A stretch of 64,000 nt of DNA from CADEED01 sp035701825 (GCA_035701825.1 DASSRK010000051.1:1-64000), one strand, 5' to 3'. Positions 1 to 9,445 are shown, numbered from the stretch's first letter. Numbers and translations: made by a program. Notes: generated by a model not told the origin, from the letters alone.

Positions 1-78
1 TCGTCGCGAGCCTGTGCGCCACCTGGGGTGGCCGCCTGCGCGATTCGTCGGTACTAGCTACCTGACCCGGAGACATCC

Positions 79-150
79 ATGCGTTCCATCCTGTTGTGGC
101 TGCTGGGCGTGCCCATTCCGATCATCATCCTGATCGCATTGTTGCGCTAG
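79..150 (+). CDS. 23-residue hydrophobic membrane peptide
   Basis: The peptide has 23 residues and is almost entirely one hydrophobic segment (MRSILLWLLG then VPIPIIILIALLR). It starts with a basic residue and ends in Arg, which fits a single-pass inner-membrane peptide. A GGAG Shine-Dalgarno-like stretch lies 7-8 bases before the ATG. From memory, very short proteins with this VPIPIIIL-type core recur in Xanthomonas-like gammaproteobacteria, usually as unnamed hypothetical proteins. The role is unknown. Sequence before base 66 may be the tail of an upstream gene, so the peptide could be the last cistron of an operon. Confidence 0.6.
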   Translation: MRSILLWLLGVPIPIIILIALLR

Positions 151-375
151 CTCGAGGCTTGCGGCGACCTCGCGCGTATACGGATGCCCGGGTCCCATGA
201 CAGTACTTGATCCGGACGTGAAGGGTCAGCGCCTGAGCGATTCCTCTCCTTGCGCGAACGCGGCTTAGCACCCGATGGCCGGCGGGCGGCTCGACCAAAG
301 CGGACGCAGGGCTGCTGCCTAAGTTCGCGAGCTAGTTAGAAAAAGTTGCCACGCGAAGTGCTTCTGTGCGCCAAA

Positions 376-921
376 TCACGCGTATGCGTATTCGAGTTCC
401 TTCTTTGCTTGTCGCCTACGAATGTAGACACGCACGGTAATTGGCAAAAGCAGGCCTAGTGCAAAAGTAGCAGTTGGCAGCATCAATGTTCTGTACCACG
501 GAGCAGGCCGCATCCGTTGCAGCTTGACACTCACATCGTCAGCGATTTGAGCAGCGGTAGTCTTTGTCACAGACGGATCCATGGTCATTGCGAGCTGAGC
601 GCTTGCGATTGCAACTGTTGCTTGTGACTCTGCATACGCCCTGCGTATGACGGCGAGTTCTTGACTGAGCGTCAGCCGCTTGGCGCTCAGATCAGCGACA
701 AGTTGCGCCTCACGCGCAAGTTTATTTGTGAGCAAGTCATTCTCGGCGCGGAGGCGTGCAAGTTCCGTCGGCTCTTTCGGCTTCGCGACAAACTCGATAT
801 AGGCTTTGTAAATTCCAATCGCTGCCGTGCTGACCGCGGCAATGACGGCAAGCCAAAAAAGTGCGAACTGTAGGGCAGTGCCGCGTTGGCGAATCATTGT
901 TCTTCTCCACATGGCGGACAT
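376..921 (-). CDS. two-helix membrane protein with a central coiled coil
   Basis: This 181-residue protein is of unrecognised family. A basic N-terminus (WRRTMIRQRG) leads into a membrane segment at about residues 17-38. A charged heptad-like coiled coil follows at about 52-98 (ELARLRAEND, LVADLSAKRL), and a second membrane segment lies at about 147-166 before a basic tail. Both ends are probably cytoplasmic with the coil outside, although the reverse cannot be excluded. The DNA is visibly richer in A/T and looser in codon use than its neighbours, which hints at recent acquisition. No neighbour gives it a function. Start choice is open between residue 1 and the Met at residue 4. Confidence 0.55.
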   Translation of the reverse strand: MSAMWRRTMIRQRGTALQFALFWLAVIAAVSTAAIGIYKAYIEFVAKPKEPTELARLRAENDLLTNKLAREAQLVADLSAKRLTLSQELAVIRRAYAESQATVAIASAQLAMTMDPSVTKTTAAQIADDVSVKLQRMRPAPWYRTLMLPTATFALGLLLPITVRVYIRRRQAKKELEYAYA

Positions 922-1189
922 GGCAGGGTCGCTCTATAGCACCACGTTTGGATACTAGCTAGAGAAAATTTGATCCCGAATGAATGCGCCGCAGCATTGA
1001 GCTTCGCTGCTGAACCAAGGACGGGCGCCAACTAAAGCCGCCTGCGTCAGGCAACTGCATACAACTGCAAACTTGCCGATCAACCTCACCGACTCGCTGA
1101 GCTCGCCGATTCAACGTCTTGGCTCGTTGCGCGGACGGATTGGCGAATTTTCTGTTGACATCCGTTGTGCGCATGAACAGCGTTTGGGC

Positions 1190-2680
1190 ATGACAACATC
1201 CTCGATTCGAGTTTCGATACTCTTGATTGCGCCCCTATTCAGTGCCTGCCTAGCGCACGCCGACGTTCCATTTCAGGACTTAGCGGGCTGGTGGTCCGCG
1301 GACCCCACGCACGGCGGTGAATCCGCCCACGTGGCGCTGCAGTTCATCGAGAAGGATGGCAAGCAGGAAGCGCATCTTTCGTTGCCGACCATCGGCGCCT
1401 ACGACATCAACCTCGGCGAGGTGGCGATTTCCGGCAATTCCATTGAAACCCGGGGCTTCAAGTTCCCGCTCACCTGGAATCCGGACACCAGGACGCTGAG
1501 TGGCCACCTGCCCGCGGACGCGGCTCCTATCTACGACATTCCTGTCACGTTCAAGCGCGGCGAGCCGCTGGCAAAGAAGCCGCCGGGCGACTGGAAGGCG
1601 CCGCGCCCGACACCGGTGTGGACCCTCGATACCGGCGCGCCGGTGTGGGCCGGCATCGAACGGCACGGGGACAGCGGCACGCTGTTCGTCGGCAACGAGC
1701 TCGGGGTACTGCACGCCATCGATTCGCGCGGCAAGCTGCGCTGGAAGTTCGAGACCGGCGCGCCGATCCGCGCGCAGCCGAAGGTGATCGGCGGCGACGT
1801 GTTCGTGTCTTCCGACTCCGGCTATCTATACAAGCTGTCGATCGGTACGGGCGCGGAGGCCTGGCGCGCACGTGTCGTGGCCGACGCGCCAGCGCGCATC
1901 CCTACCGACAACGAGAAGACACGCTGGGATCGCTTCGGCTCGAGCGTGGTCACCGATGGCAAGCGGCTCTACATCGCGAGTCGCGACAGGAATCTGTACG
2001 CGTTGGACATGACCGGCCACGAGCTGTGGCGCTTCGCCTCCGGCGACATCATGACCGCGACGCCGGCACTGTACGGCGACCTCGTGATCATCGCGGACTT
2101 CGCCGGCACGGTGCGCGCGCTGTCCACGAAGGACGGCGCGCCGCGCTGGAGCTACGACGCGAAGCTCGGCGTCGGCGGCGACGTGGTGGTGGCCGGCGAT
2201 CGGGTGCTGGTCGGCAGTCGCAGCTACGATCTCATCGCATTGAATGCGGCCGACGGCAAGGAGCTGTGGAAGCACTACTACTGGTTCTCGTGGATCGAGT
2301 CGCCGCCCGTGGTGCGCGATGGCGTCGTGTACACCGGTTCGTCGGACGCGACGAATGTCTACGCCATCAACCTGGCGGACGGGTCGCTGCGCTGGAAGAC
2401 GCCCGTGCCGGGTTACGCCTGGCAGCGGGTCGCCATATATAAGGAGTGGCTGATAGCCGGCACCGTGGGCCAGGGCAAGTTCCCGGGCCCGCGCGCGGGG
2501 TCGTTGATGGCACTCGATCCCGGGAACGGCGCGGTTCGCTGGATCTACCTGGATGCTCCCACCGGGGAGATGGCCAAGTCGCGCGAGAACTGGGGCTTCG
2601 GCGCCGCGCCGGTGGTTGGCGATGGCGCGGTGTACGCGGTGGACCTGAAGGGCAGGGTGTACGCCTTCGAATTGAAGTAG
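1190..2680 (+). CDS. exported PQQ-type beta-propeller protein
   Basis: The product has 496 residues and belongs to the PQQ-like (BamB/quinoprotein) propeller superfamily. The ATG at 1190 is preferred over upstream in-frame starts because it gives an immediate signal peptide (SILLIAPLFSACLAHA, about residues 10-25). Cleavage after AHA is likely; FSAC is a poor lipobox. Residues about 26-130 form a separate N-terminal domain. After that come at least six repeats of the form VYAL/YALD...G..LW, for example LYALDMTGHELWRF and LIALNAADGKELW. No catalytic residues of a PQQ dehydrogenase are evident, so it may bind or scaffold rather than oxidise. It stands alone before the kinase genes and is unlinked to the PQQ dehydrogenase cluster at 13.5-15.3 kb. 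Confidence 0.75.
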   Translation: MTTSSIRVSILLIAPLFSACLAHADVPFQDLAGWWSADPTHGGESAHVALQFIEKDGKQEAHLSLPTIGAYDINLGEVAISGNSIETRGFKFPLTWNPDTRTLSGHLPADAAPIYDIPVTFKRGEPLAKKPPGDWKAPRPTPVWTLDTGAPVWAGIERHGDSGTLFVGNELGVLHAIDSRGKLRWKFETGAPIRAQPKVIGGDVFVSSDSGYLYKLSIGTGAEAWRARVVADAPARIPTDNEKTRWDRFGSSVVTDGKRLYIASRDRNLYALDMTGHELWRFASGDIMTATPALYGDLVIIADFAGTVRALSTKDGAPRWSYDAKLGVGGDVVVAGDRVLVGSRSYDLIALNAADGKELWKHYYWFSWIESPPVVRDGVVYTGSSDATNVYAINLADGSLRWKTPVPGYAWQRVAIYKEWLIAGTVGQGKFPGPRAGSLMALDPGNGAVRWIYLDAPTGEMAKSRENWGFGAAPVVGDGAVYAVDLKGRVYAFELK

Positions 2681-2769
2681 CGGTGCCCTGCGATCACTGC
2701 TCGCGCAAGACCGGGAACCGCTTCTCATGATGGTCCGTGATGCCCGAGGCTTCGAGCTGCTTCGGGAAC

Positions 2770-4854
2770 ATGGCCTACATTAACAATAGACCCGTTCCAG
2801 CGCCCAAACCCCGTAACCTACCGCCCGTGGAGGCCACCGCGGTCACTGCGCCCGAGCGCTCAGCGGTCATCCGTACGGCAACCGGGATCGTGGCCGCGGG
2901 TGTGATCTATTACTTCGCCACCCGCATGGCGTGGCTGCTGACCTTCCCGGACAGCACGGTGTCGCTGTTCTTCCCGCCGCACGCGGTGATGGTGTCCATC
3001 CTGCTGCTGGTCCCGACGCGCCGCTGGTGGACCTATCTACTGGCGGCCGTCGCGAGCCACTTCATCGCCACGCAGCATGCGGACTGGCCGCCGCTCTTCG
3101 CATTGCAGTCCGAGGCTTTCGACGCGCTGAAGATCGTGCTCACGGCCGCGGGCATACGATTCTTCATCCGCACGCCGCTGCACCTCATCAACCTGCGCGA
3201 AGCGGTTCTTTTCGTGCTGGTCGCCGTGATCTGCATCCCGCTGGCGGCGGCGCTCTGGGGGGCGTCCGTGACCATGGCATTCCGCTTCGGCGCCGGCTAC
3301 TGGACCGAGTGGCGCAACCTGGCGATCTCCAACGCGGTGACGACCATCGTGCTGGTGCCGGCAATCATGATCGGCGTTCATCTCTTCCGGACGGGCATCA
3401 GGGGCGGCCTGGTGCGCTACCTGGAAGCCGGGCTGATCGCTGCCGGCATCGTCGGCGTGGGGTGGCTCGCGTTCGATCACGCGCCCGCGGGCCCGGACAC
3501 TTCGCCGGCACTGCTCTACGCGCCGATCCCGCTGCTCATCTGGGCGGCGTTGCGCTTCGGTCCCGGTGGAATGAGTGCATCGGTGTTGCTCATCACCATG
3601 ATCGCGATCTGGGGCACGATGCAGGGCAACGGTCCGTTCCTGACGCAGACGCCGACCGACAATGCGCTGGCGCTGCAATTGTTCATCCTGTTCGCCGCCA
3701 CGCCGCTGTTGCTGCTGGCCGTGGCGATCGAGGACGAGCGCCGCTCGACGGAAGCGCTGCGCGTCAGCGAGCAGCGCATGACACTCGCGGCGGAGAGTGC
3801 GCAGCTGGCGCTGTGGGATTGGGACCTCGCCGCCGACGTGGTTTACGTCGAGGACCAGGGCCTGTTCGGGTTTCCGCGCAACACGCCCATCGATCACGCC
3901 ACGCTCGGCGGAACGGTGCATCCCGACGATCGCTCGTTGCGCGACATCGCCATCGAACGAGCGCGCGCCAATGGCGGCACCTACGATTCCGAGTTCCGCG
4001 TCGTCCTGCCCGACGGTTCGGTACGCTGGATTGCCGCGCGCGGCCGCAGCCCGGCGCCCATGGTGGACGGTCGTCCGTCGCGCATCCTGGGCATCGCCAT
4101 CGATACCACCGGGCAAAGGAAGGCCGCGGCCGATGCGCAACTCGAGCGCGAGGAACTGGCGCACCTTTCCCGCGTGGCGACCATGAGCGCGCTGTCGGTT
4201 TCGCTGGCGCACGAACTGAATCAGCCGCTCACCAGCATCCTGGTCAACACGCACGCGGGCCAGAGCATCATGGCGCACGAGCGCCCGGACCTCGCGGAGT
4301 TGCGCGCCATATTCCTGGACATCGACAGCGCAGCCAGCAGCGCCGGTGAAATCATCGAGCGCCTGCGCACGCTGTTGCGCCGCGGCCAGGTCGAGTTGAA
4401 GCCGGTCGACGTGAAAGCGAGTCTCGCGGAGTTGCTGCTGCTGTTGCGCACCGAGTTCATTGCGCGAGGCGTATCGGTGAGTGACCTGTCCGGCGGCGAG
4501 CTGCCGCGCGTCAGGGCGGACCGCGTGCAGCTGCAGCAGATCCTGCTGAACCTGATCAAGAACGCCTGCGATGCGATGCAGGGGAATCCGCCGGAAGAGC
4601 GCCGGCTCACGCTCACCACCCGGGCGGGTCCGGACGAGCTGTGCATCGGTGTCCTCGATACCGGCGTGGGGCTGCCACTCGACATCGACTCGATCTTCCA
4701 GCCGTTCCATTCGACCAAGCAGGGCGGGCTTGGCATGGGGCTGTCGATTTGCCGCGCGCTGGTGAGCGCGCATGGCGGCCGGCTCTGGGCCGAGCGCCGG
4801 GAAGGACGCGGCGCGGCCTTCTACGTGGCTTTGCCGGTCTCGCGCTCCGGCTAG
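2770..4854 (+). CDS. MASE1-PAS sensor histidine kinase
   Basis: This is a membrane sensor kinase of 694 residues from the ATG at 2770; GTG 2737 and ATG 2740 are in-frame alternatives and none has a clear ribosome site. An N-terminal block of about eight hydrophobic segments (residues about 35-310) is MASE1-like. A PAS domain with its PAC tail follows (about 330-455). The transmitter has the H-box AHELNQPL with His481, the N-box NLIKNACDAM, and the ATP-lid motifs DTGVGL, FQPFHSTK and GLGMGLSI. The H-box wording resembles FixL/DctB-type kinases. The ligand is unknown. Its stop lies 14 bases before the next kinase gene, so the two are probably co-transcribed. Confidence 0.85.
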   Translation: MAYINNRPVPAPKPRNLPPVEATAVTAPERSAVIRTATGIVAAGVIYYFATRMAWLLTFPDSTVSLFFPPHAVMVSILLLVPTRRWWTYLLAAVASHFIATQHADWPPLFALQSEAFDALKIVLTAAGIRFFIRTPLHLINLREAVLFVLVAVICIPLAAALWGASVTMAFRFGAGYWTEWRNLAISNAVTTIVLVPAIMIGVHLFRTGIRGGLVRYLEAGLIAAGIVGVGWLAFDHAPAGPDTSPALLYAPIPLLIWAALRFGPGGMSASVLLITMIAIWGTMQGNGPFLTQTPTDNALALQLFILFAATPLLLLAVAIEDERRSTEALRVSEQRMTLAAESAQLALWDWDLAADVVYVEDQGLFGFPRNTPIDHATLGGTVHPDDRSLRDIAIERARANGGTYDSEFRVVLPDGSVRWIAARGRSPAPMVDGRPSRILGIAIDTTGQRKAAADAQLEREELAHLSRVATMSALSVSLAHELNQPLTSILVNTHAGQSIMAHERPDLAELRAIFLDIDSAASSAGEIIERLRTLLRRGQVELKPVDVKASLAELLLLLRTEFIARGVSVSDLSGGELPRVRADRVQLQQILLNLIKNACDAMQGNPPEERRLTLTTRAGPDELCIGVLDTGVGLPLDIDSIFQPFHSTKQGGLGMGLSICRALVSAHGGRLWAERREGRGAAFYVALPVSRSG

Positions 4855-4868
4855 TATCATTTCGCGCC

Positions 4869-5975
4869 ATGATGGAACCGCTGACGGCCACGGAATACAG
4901 GCTGATCGTCGAACACTCGCCGGTGATGAGCTGGCGGTCGGGCCTCGACGCCAAGTGCAACTACTTCAACGAGACCTGGCTGTCGTACACCGGGCGGACG
5001 CTCGAGCAGGAAATGGGCGATGGCTGGGCCGAGGGCGTGCATCCCGACGATTTCGATCGGTGCGTGCGCTACTACCTCGACCATTTCAGCCGCCGCGAGG
5101 CATTCGAGATGGAATACCGCCTGCGCCGCCACGACGGCGAGTACCGCTGGATCTTCGATCGCGGCGTTCCCTTCACCGACGACGCGGGCGTGTTTGCCGG
5201 CTTCATCGGCAGTTGCGTGGACGTGCACGAGCGGCGCCTCGCGCAGATCGCGGAGCAGTTGCACAACGAGGAGCAGCTGGCCCTGGCGCGCGATTTCGAA
5301 CGCTGGATCCTCGCGATCGTGAGCCATGACATCCGCAACCCGCTGCATACCATCGCTCTCGCGGCGCATGGTCTGAAGCGCCTGCCGGATCCGCAGGGCG
5401 CCGTGCATCGGCACGCGGACATCATGACCCGGGGCGTCAAGCGCATCGAGCACATCGTCGGGGACCTGCTCGACCTGTCACGCGTGCGCGAGGGTTCCGG
5501 GATCGCGGTCGAGCCGCGCCCCGCGGACATGCGCGCGCTGTGCCGACAGGTGATCGACGAGCTGGAAGGCATCGCGCGCGATCGGGCCTTCAGCTTCGAT
5601 TGCGAGGTGGACGGCGCGGGTGCCTGGGATGAGCACCGGGTGTTGCAGGCCATTTCCAACCTGGCGTCGAACGCGGTGAAGCACGGCACGCCCGGTACCC
5701 CGGTGCGTGTGCGCGTGACCGGCGAGCCGGGTCACGTCGCGGTCGAGGTCCACAACCGGGGCGCGATTCCCCGCGAGGTGCTGCCGCGCATCTTTGAGCC
5801 GTTCCGCGCGAGACACCACCACGGCAATCGTGGCGATGGCCTCGGGCTGGGCCTGTTCATCGCCAAGGCGATCGCGCAGGCGCACGGCGGTTCGCTGGAA
5901 GTCGACGCCGCCGAGGAGGAAACGGTGTTCCGGCTGATCCTGCCGCGGCACACGGCCAGTTCCGCCGCGGCCTGA
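4869..5975 (+). CDS. soluble PAS histidine kinase
   Basis: This 368-residue cytoplasmic kinase has no membrane segment. A PAS domain with PAC motif spans about residues 10-125 (YLDHFSRREAFEMEYRLRR, GFIGSCVDVHERR). The dimerisation domain carries SHDIRNPL with His153. The catalytic domain has the N-box NLASNAVKHG, a degenerate G1 region (NRGAIP) and GLGLGLF. The ATG at 4869 follows the upstream kinase stop by 14 bases. No response regulator is next to either kinase, so the partner must be encoded elsewhere. The NRG form of G1 is common in this kinase class and does not by itself suggest inactivity. Confidence 0.85.
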   Translation: MMEPLTATEYRLIVEHSPVMSWRSGLDAKCNYFNETWLSYTGRTLEQEMGDGWAEGVHPDDFDRCVRYYLDHFSRREAFEMEYRLRRHDGEYRWIFDRGVPFTDDAGVFAGFIGSCVDVHERRLAQIAEQLHNEEQLALARDFERWILAIVSHDIRNPLHTIALAAHGLKRLPDPQGAVHRHADIMTRGVKRIEHIVGDLLDLSRVREGSGIAVEPRPADMRALCRQVIDELEGIARDRAFSFDCEVDGAGAWDEHRVLQAISNLASNAVKHGTPGTPVRVRVTGEPGHVAVEVHNRGAIPREVLPRIFEPFRARHHHGNRGDGLGLGLFIAKAIAQAHGGSLEVDAAEEETVFRLILPRHTASSAAA

Positions 5976-6053
5976 GCCCCGCTTCGCTGCGGGACGCATA
6001 CCATTCGCTGCATGCGAGGCCACACCCGGACCGCGGCCGCCTAACATGCCGAC

Positions 6054-6578
6054 ATGAAACACATCCTCTTGCTGTCCCTGTTCCTCGTGCGCGCCGCATC
6101 GGCCGCCGAGCCCGTCATGTCCGCCACCGAATGCCAGGTGTGGGAGCGCGAGCGCAGCTTCGCGCAGAGCGTCGCCAACCATGACAAGCAGGCCTTCGCC
6201 GAACACGTCTACGAGGACGCGGTGTTCTCGGCGGCCACCGATCACACCCAGCGCGGCCGCGACACCATAGTCGCCAAGTGGAACGACATCATCGAGGGCA
6301 AGAAGGTGAACCTCGAATGGCGCCCGCAGTACGTCTCCATTGCCGCGGACTCGAACGTCGCCATGAGCCGCGGCCCGTACGTGTTCTCGGGCAAGGACGA
6401 CAAGGGCGTCACCAAGTACGCCATCGGCGACTTCGTCTCCGTGTGGGTGCGCAAGGACGCCGCATCGCCGTGGCAGGTCGCGCTGGACGGCGGCGGGCCG
6501 CCGCCGAAGGAAGCGACCGAGGAAGAAGCGCGCCAGCACCTGGCGCAGGCGCCGGCTGCGTGCCTCAGGTCTCCTTGA
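6054..6578 (+). CDS. secreted NTF2-like (DUF4440/SnoaL type) protein
   Basis: This 174-residue protein has a clear signal peptide (KHILLLSLFLVRAASA, cleavage near residue 17). The mature part resembles the SnoaL/DUF4440 cone fold: WERERSFAQSVANHD near its start, FAEHVYEDAVF, and a late strand pair with VSVWVRKDAASPWQVALDGG. Family members include enzymes and binding proteins, so the activity cannot be assigned. A Pro/Glu-rich tail ends the protein. It is convergent with the decarboxylase gene, whose stop is 12 bases away. No operon partner is visible. Confidence 0.7.
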   Translation: MKHILLLSLFLVRAASAAEPVMSATECQVWERERSFAQSVANHDKQAFAEHVYEDAVFSAATDHTQRGRDTIVAKWNDIIEGKKVNLEWRPQYVSIAADSNVAMSRGPYVFSGKDDKGVTKYAIGDFVSVWVRKDAASPWQVALDGGGPPPKEATEEEARQHLAQAPAACLRSP

Positions 6579-6590
6579 AGGCGGATGCTT

Positions 6591-7934
6591 TCAGCCCCGG
6601 GCGCAGCGGATCATCGCCTCGAGGCTGCGCTCCACGTCCTCGTCGCGCGTCGCCCACGACGTGACGCTGATGCGCAGGGCCGTGTGTCCCTGCCACACAG
6701 TGATCCCGGCCCAGCAGGTTCCGTCCGCCTGGATGGCCTCGATGCCCTTGCGCGTGCGCTCGGGTTCACCAAGCCTTACCACCACCTGGTTCAGCACGAC
6801 CTCGTTGAGGATCTCGAAGCCCGCGGCCTCGAAGCCCGCGGCGAAGCGCCGTGCCTGCGCGCAGTTGCGCTCGATCATCTGTGCAAGCCCGCTGCGGCCG
6901 AGGCTGAGCAGCGCGGCGTACACCTCGGTGCCGCGCGCGCGGCGCGACAGCTCGGGCGTGAAATCGGAGGGCGCGCGCCGGCCGCCGGTGGGCGGAAGGT
7001 ACTCGGCGGTGATGGCCATGGCCGATTGCAGCGCCTGCGCGTCGCGCACGAAGGCGAGGCCGCTGTCGAAGGGCACGTTGAGCCATTTGTGGGCGTCGGT
7101 GGCCCAGGAGTCCGCGAGCTCGATGCCGCGGGTCAGCGAATCGAGCGTGCGCGAGCCGCGGGCCCACAATCCGAAGGCGCCGTCGACGTGCACCCAGGCG
7201 CCGGCTGCACGCGCGAGCGCGCACAGCTCCGGGAAGGGATCGTAAGCACCGCTGTTCAGGTTGCCGGCCTGCAGGCAGAGGATGGCGGGCCCGCCGAGCT
7301 TCGGTAGTTTGTCGGGACGCATGCGTCCCTGCGAATCCACCGGCACGCGTGTCACGCGGTTGCGCCCGAGCCCGAGCATGCCGAGCGACTTGAGCAGCGT
7401 GGGATGGCATTCGTCACCGACGACGATCTGGATGGGCGGTGCGCCGAACAGCCCGTCGGCCTCGACGTTCCAGCCGGAACGCTTGAGCACGGCGTTGCGC
7501 GCGGCGGCCAGCGCGGTGAAGTTGGCCACCGTCGCGCCGGTCACGAAACTGATGGCGCACTCGCGCGGCAGGTCCAGCAGCTCGAGCAGCCAGCGCCGTG
7601 CGATGGCCTCGAGCCGCGCCACGCCGGGCGTGGCGGAATCGAAGCAGGTGTTCTGGTCCCAGGCGGTGGCAAGCCAGCTCGCCGCCACGGTCACCGGCAG
7701 CGCTCCGCCCATCACGAAGCCGAAGAAGCGCGGGCCGGCGCTGGCCATGGTGGCGGGCGAGACGTAGCGATCGAGCTGCGCCAGCACCTCGGCGGGCGGC
7801 GTGGGACCGGGCGGCGCGGGGACGTCGAGCTCGTCGAGTCGCGCCACGGCGGCGGGATCGGGCCTGACCTGGCGATGTTCGAGCGAATCCAGGAACGCCA
7901 TGGCGCGGCGTGCGGCGTCTTCGAGAAGCTGCAT
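6591..7934 (-). CDS. PLP-dependent group II decarboxylase family protein
   Basis: The 447-residue product is a fold-type I, pyridoxal-phosphate enzyme of the aromatic amino acid/glutamate decarboxylase family. The ATG at 7934 gives a normal N-terminus; the longer open frame runs antisense-like into the antiporter gene. The PLP-binding lysine is Lys283 in DAHKWLNVPFDSG. Other family marks are HVDGAFGLWARG, where Asp251 should contact the pyridine nitrogen, and FVTGATVANF near residue 130. The size matches bacterial tyrosine/DOPA/aspartate decarboxylase-like proteins, but the substrate cannot be read from sequence; some relatives are aldolase-like. It lies 11 bases downstream of the antiporter gene on the same strand, and a decarboxylase plus an ion antiporter could serve pH control. 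Confidence 0.85.
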   Translation of the reverse strand: MQLLEDAARRAMAFLDSLEHRQVRPDPAAVARLDELDVPAPPGPTPPAEVLAQLDRYVSPATMASAGPRFFGFVMGGALPVTVAASWLATAWDQNTCFDSATPGVARLEAIARRWLLELLDLPRECAISFVTGATVANFTALAAARNAVLKRSGWNVEADGLFGAPPIQIVVGDECHPTLLKSLGMLGLGRNRVTRVPVDSQGRMRPDKLPKLGGPAILCLQAGNLNSGAYDPFPELCALARAAGAWVHVDGAFGLWARGSRTLDSLTRGIELADSWATDAHKWLNVPFDSGLAFVRDAQALQSAMAITAEYLPPTGGRRAPSDFTPELSRRARGTEVYAALLSLGRSGLAQMIERNCAQARRFAAGFEAAGFEILNEVVLNQVVVRLGEPERTRKGIEAIQADGTCWAGITVWQGHTALRISVTSWATRDEDVERSLEAMIRCARG

Positions 7935-7945
7935 GAATCCTCCGG

Positions 7946-9445
7946 CTAGCCCAGCACGACCTCGATGCGGTCGAGGTGTTCCTCGAGCCGATGAAAGGCG
8001 TCGTCGCCGATCTCGGCGGTGTCGCGCAGCGCGAGCAGCGCGCGGCGCTGCGAGGCGACGATGCGCTCGCGCAGCCGGCGGCGTGCCTCGCGCCCCGTGG
8101 CGTGCGGCGCGTCGAGCTCGGCGACCTCGGTGGTCACGAACTCGTCGCGCAGCGTGCGCGCGGTCTCGGTGTCGTCCTCCTCCAGGATCTCGAGCGCGAC
8201 CAGCGCGAGCACGTCCTGCGCGCGGCGCACCTCGCGCTCCACCGTGCCGTCGTCGTCGACGCGCAGCGCCAGGATCAGCGGCCGCAGCGTCATGCCCTGG
8301 ATGACCAGCGTGCCGACCACCACGCTGAAGGCGCACACCAGCGCGAGGTCGCGGTGCGGAAAACCCGGCGGCAGCGCGTAGGCGGTGGCGAGCGTCACGA
8401 TGCCGCGCATGCCGCTCCAACCCACGATCAAACTACCGGCGATGGTCGGCTTGTAGCGGGCGAACCTGTTCGCCAGCCGGTTGTAGATCATGACCCACAC
8501 GATGCGCACACCGATGACCATGCCGAGCACCGACAGCGCGATCTGCAGGTAGTGCACGCGCTCGTGCGGCACCAGCGACTCGTACACCGGGCGGATCTGC
8601 AGGCCGATGAGCACGAAGGCCAGCACGTTGAGCACGAAGACCGCGGTCTCCCACACCGCGTTGGTCGGCAGGCGCAGCGCGGCGGGCTGGCTCACGGGCG
8701 CGAGCCGGGCCGCGGTGATGGCGTACGCCACGATGGTCACGATGGGCGAGAGGCCGATCTCCTCGGCCAGGATCCACACCCCGAAGGTGCTGACGAACTG
8801 CAGCACGATGGCGCTCGGCGCGTCGGTGATGTGCCGCATCACGCGTATCATCACTTGCGCGAGCGCGAAGCCGACGAAGCCACCCGCGATCATGGCCACC
8901 GAAAGGATCGCCGTGCCCGTGCCGCTGAACGTGGCGCCGAGGGTCACGCTCACGGCGATGCGGTAGATGAGCAGCGCCGTGGCGTCGTTGAGCAGGCTTT
9001 CGCCCTCGAGGATCACCAGGATGCGATGCGGAATGCGCAATCGCCGCATCACCGCCGAGGCCGCGACCGCGTCGGGTGGCGCGACGATGGCGCCGATGGC
9101 GATCGCGGCTGCCCACGGCATGGCGGGAATCATCTCGCGCAGCAGCCAGGCCACGGCCAGGGTGGTGATACCGACCACCACGACCACCAGCGTGATCACC
9201 GGCACCCAGTAACGCTTCAGGTCGCGCAGCGAGGTGTCGAAGGCCGCGTCCAGCAGCGCCGGCGCGACGAACAACGCCAGCGTGAGCGTCGGGTCGAGCG
9301 TGAACGAGGGCGCATGCGGGAAGAACGCCAGCACCGTGCCGCCGAGCGCCAGCAGCGAGGGGTAGGGCAGCTTCAGGTAACGCGCGCAGGCCGCGAGCGC
9401 CACCGCGCACACCAGCAGGATCAACAAGGACTGGAACAACGCCAT
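7946..9445 (-). CDS. Na+/H+ antiporter, CPA1 family
   Basis: This 499-residue membrane protein has about twelve hydrophobic segments in residues 1-385, then a soluble charged tail of about 110 residues. CPA1 marks include FVAPALLDAAFDT near residue 65, APPDAVAASAVMRRL near 120, and GESLLNDATALLIYR, whose Asn-Asp pair is the ion-binding site of the electroneutral antiporters. FVLIGLQI and GWSGMRGIVTLA follow in the second half. The likely role is exchange of cytoplasmic Na+ or K+ for H+ at the inner membrane. The helical tail may be regulatory. It is followed by the decarboxylase gene in the same direction. Confidence 0.9.
   Translation of the reverse strand: MALFQSLLILLVCAVALAACARYLKLPYPSLLALGGTVLAFFPHAPSFTLDPTLTLALFVAPALLDAAFDTSLRDLKRYWVPVITLVVVVVGITTLAVAWLLREMIPAMPWAAAIAIGAIVAPPDAVAASAVMRRLRIPHRILVILEGESLLNDATALLIYRIAVSVTLGATFSGTGTAILSVAMIAGGFVGFALAQVMIRVMRHITDAPSAIVLQFVSTFGVWILAEEIGLSPIVTIVAYAITAARLAPVSQPAALRLPTNAVWETAVFVLNVLAFVLIGLQIRPVYESLVPHERVHYLQIALSVLGMVIGVRIVWVMIYNRLANRFARYKPTIAGSLIVGWSGMRGIVTLATAYALPPGFPHRDLALVCAFSVVVGTLVIQGMTLRPLILALRVDDDGTVEREVRRAQDVLALVALEILEEDDTETARTLRDEFVTTEVAELDAPHATGREARRRLRERIVASQRRALLALRDTAEIGDDAFHRLEEHLDRIEVVLG

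Noticed and set aside
3..65. C-terminal tail of an upstream gene (frame 3 to TGA at 63-65)
   Set aside because: Two plus-strand frames end near here (bases 57 and 65). With about 20 codons visible, neither can be shown to be coding.
959..1174. 71-codon minus-strand frame upstream of the propeller gene
   Set aside because: It has no ribosome site, no recognisable composition and overlaps the leader of the plus-strand gene.
1073..1189. N-terminal extension of the propeller protein
   Set aside because: The 39 extra residues would bury the signal peptide; ATG 1190 places it at the N-terminus.
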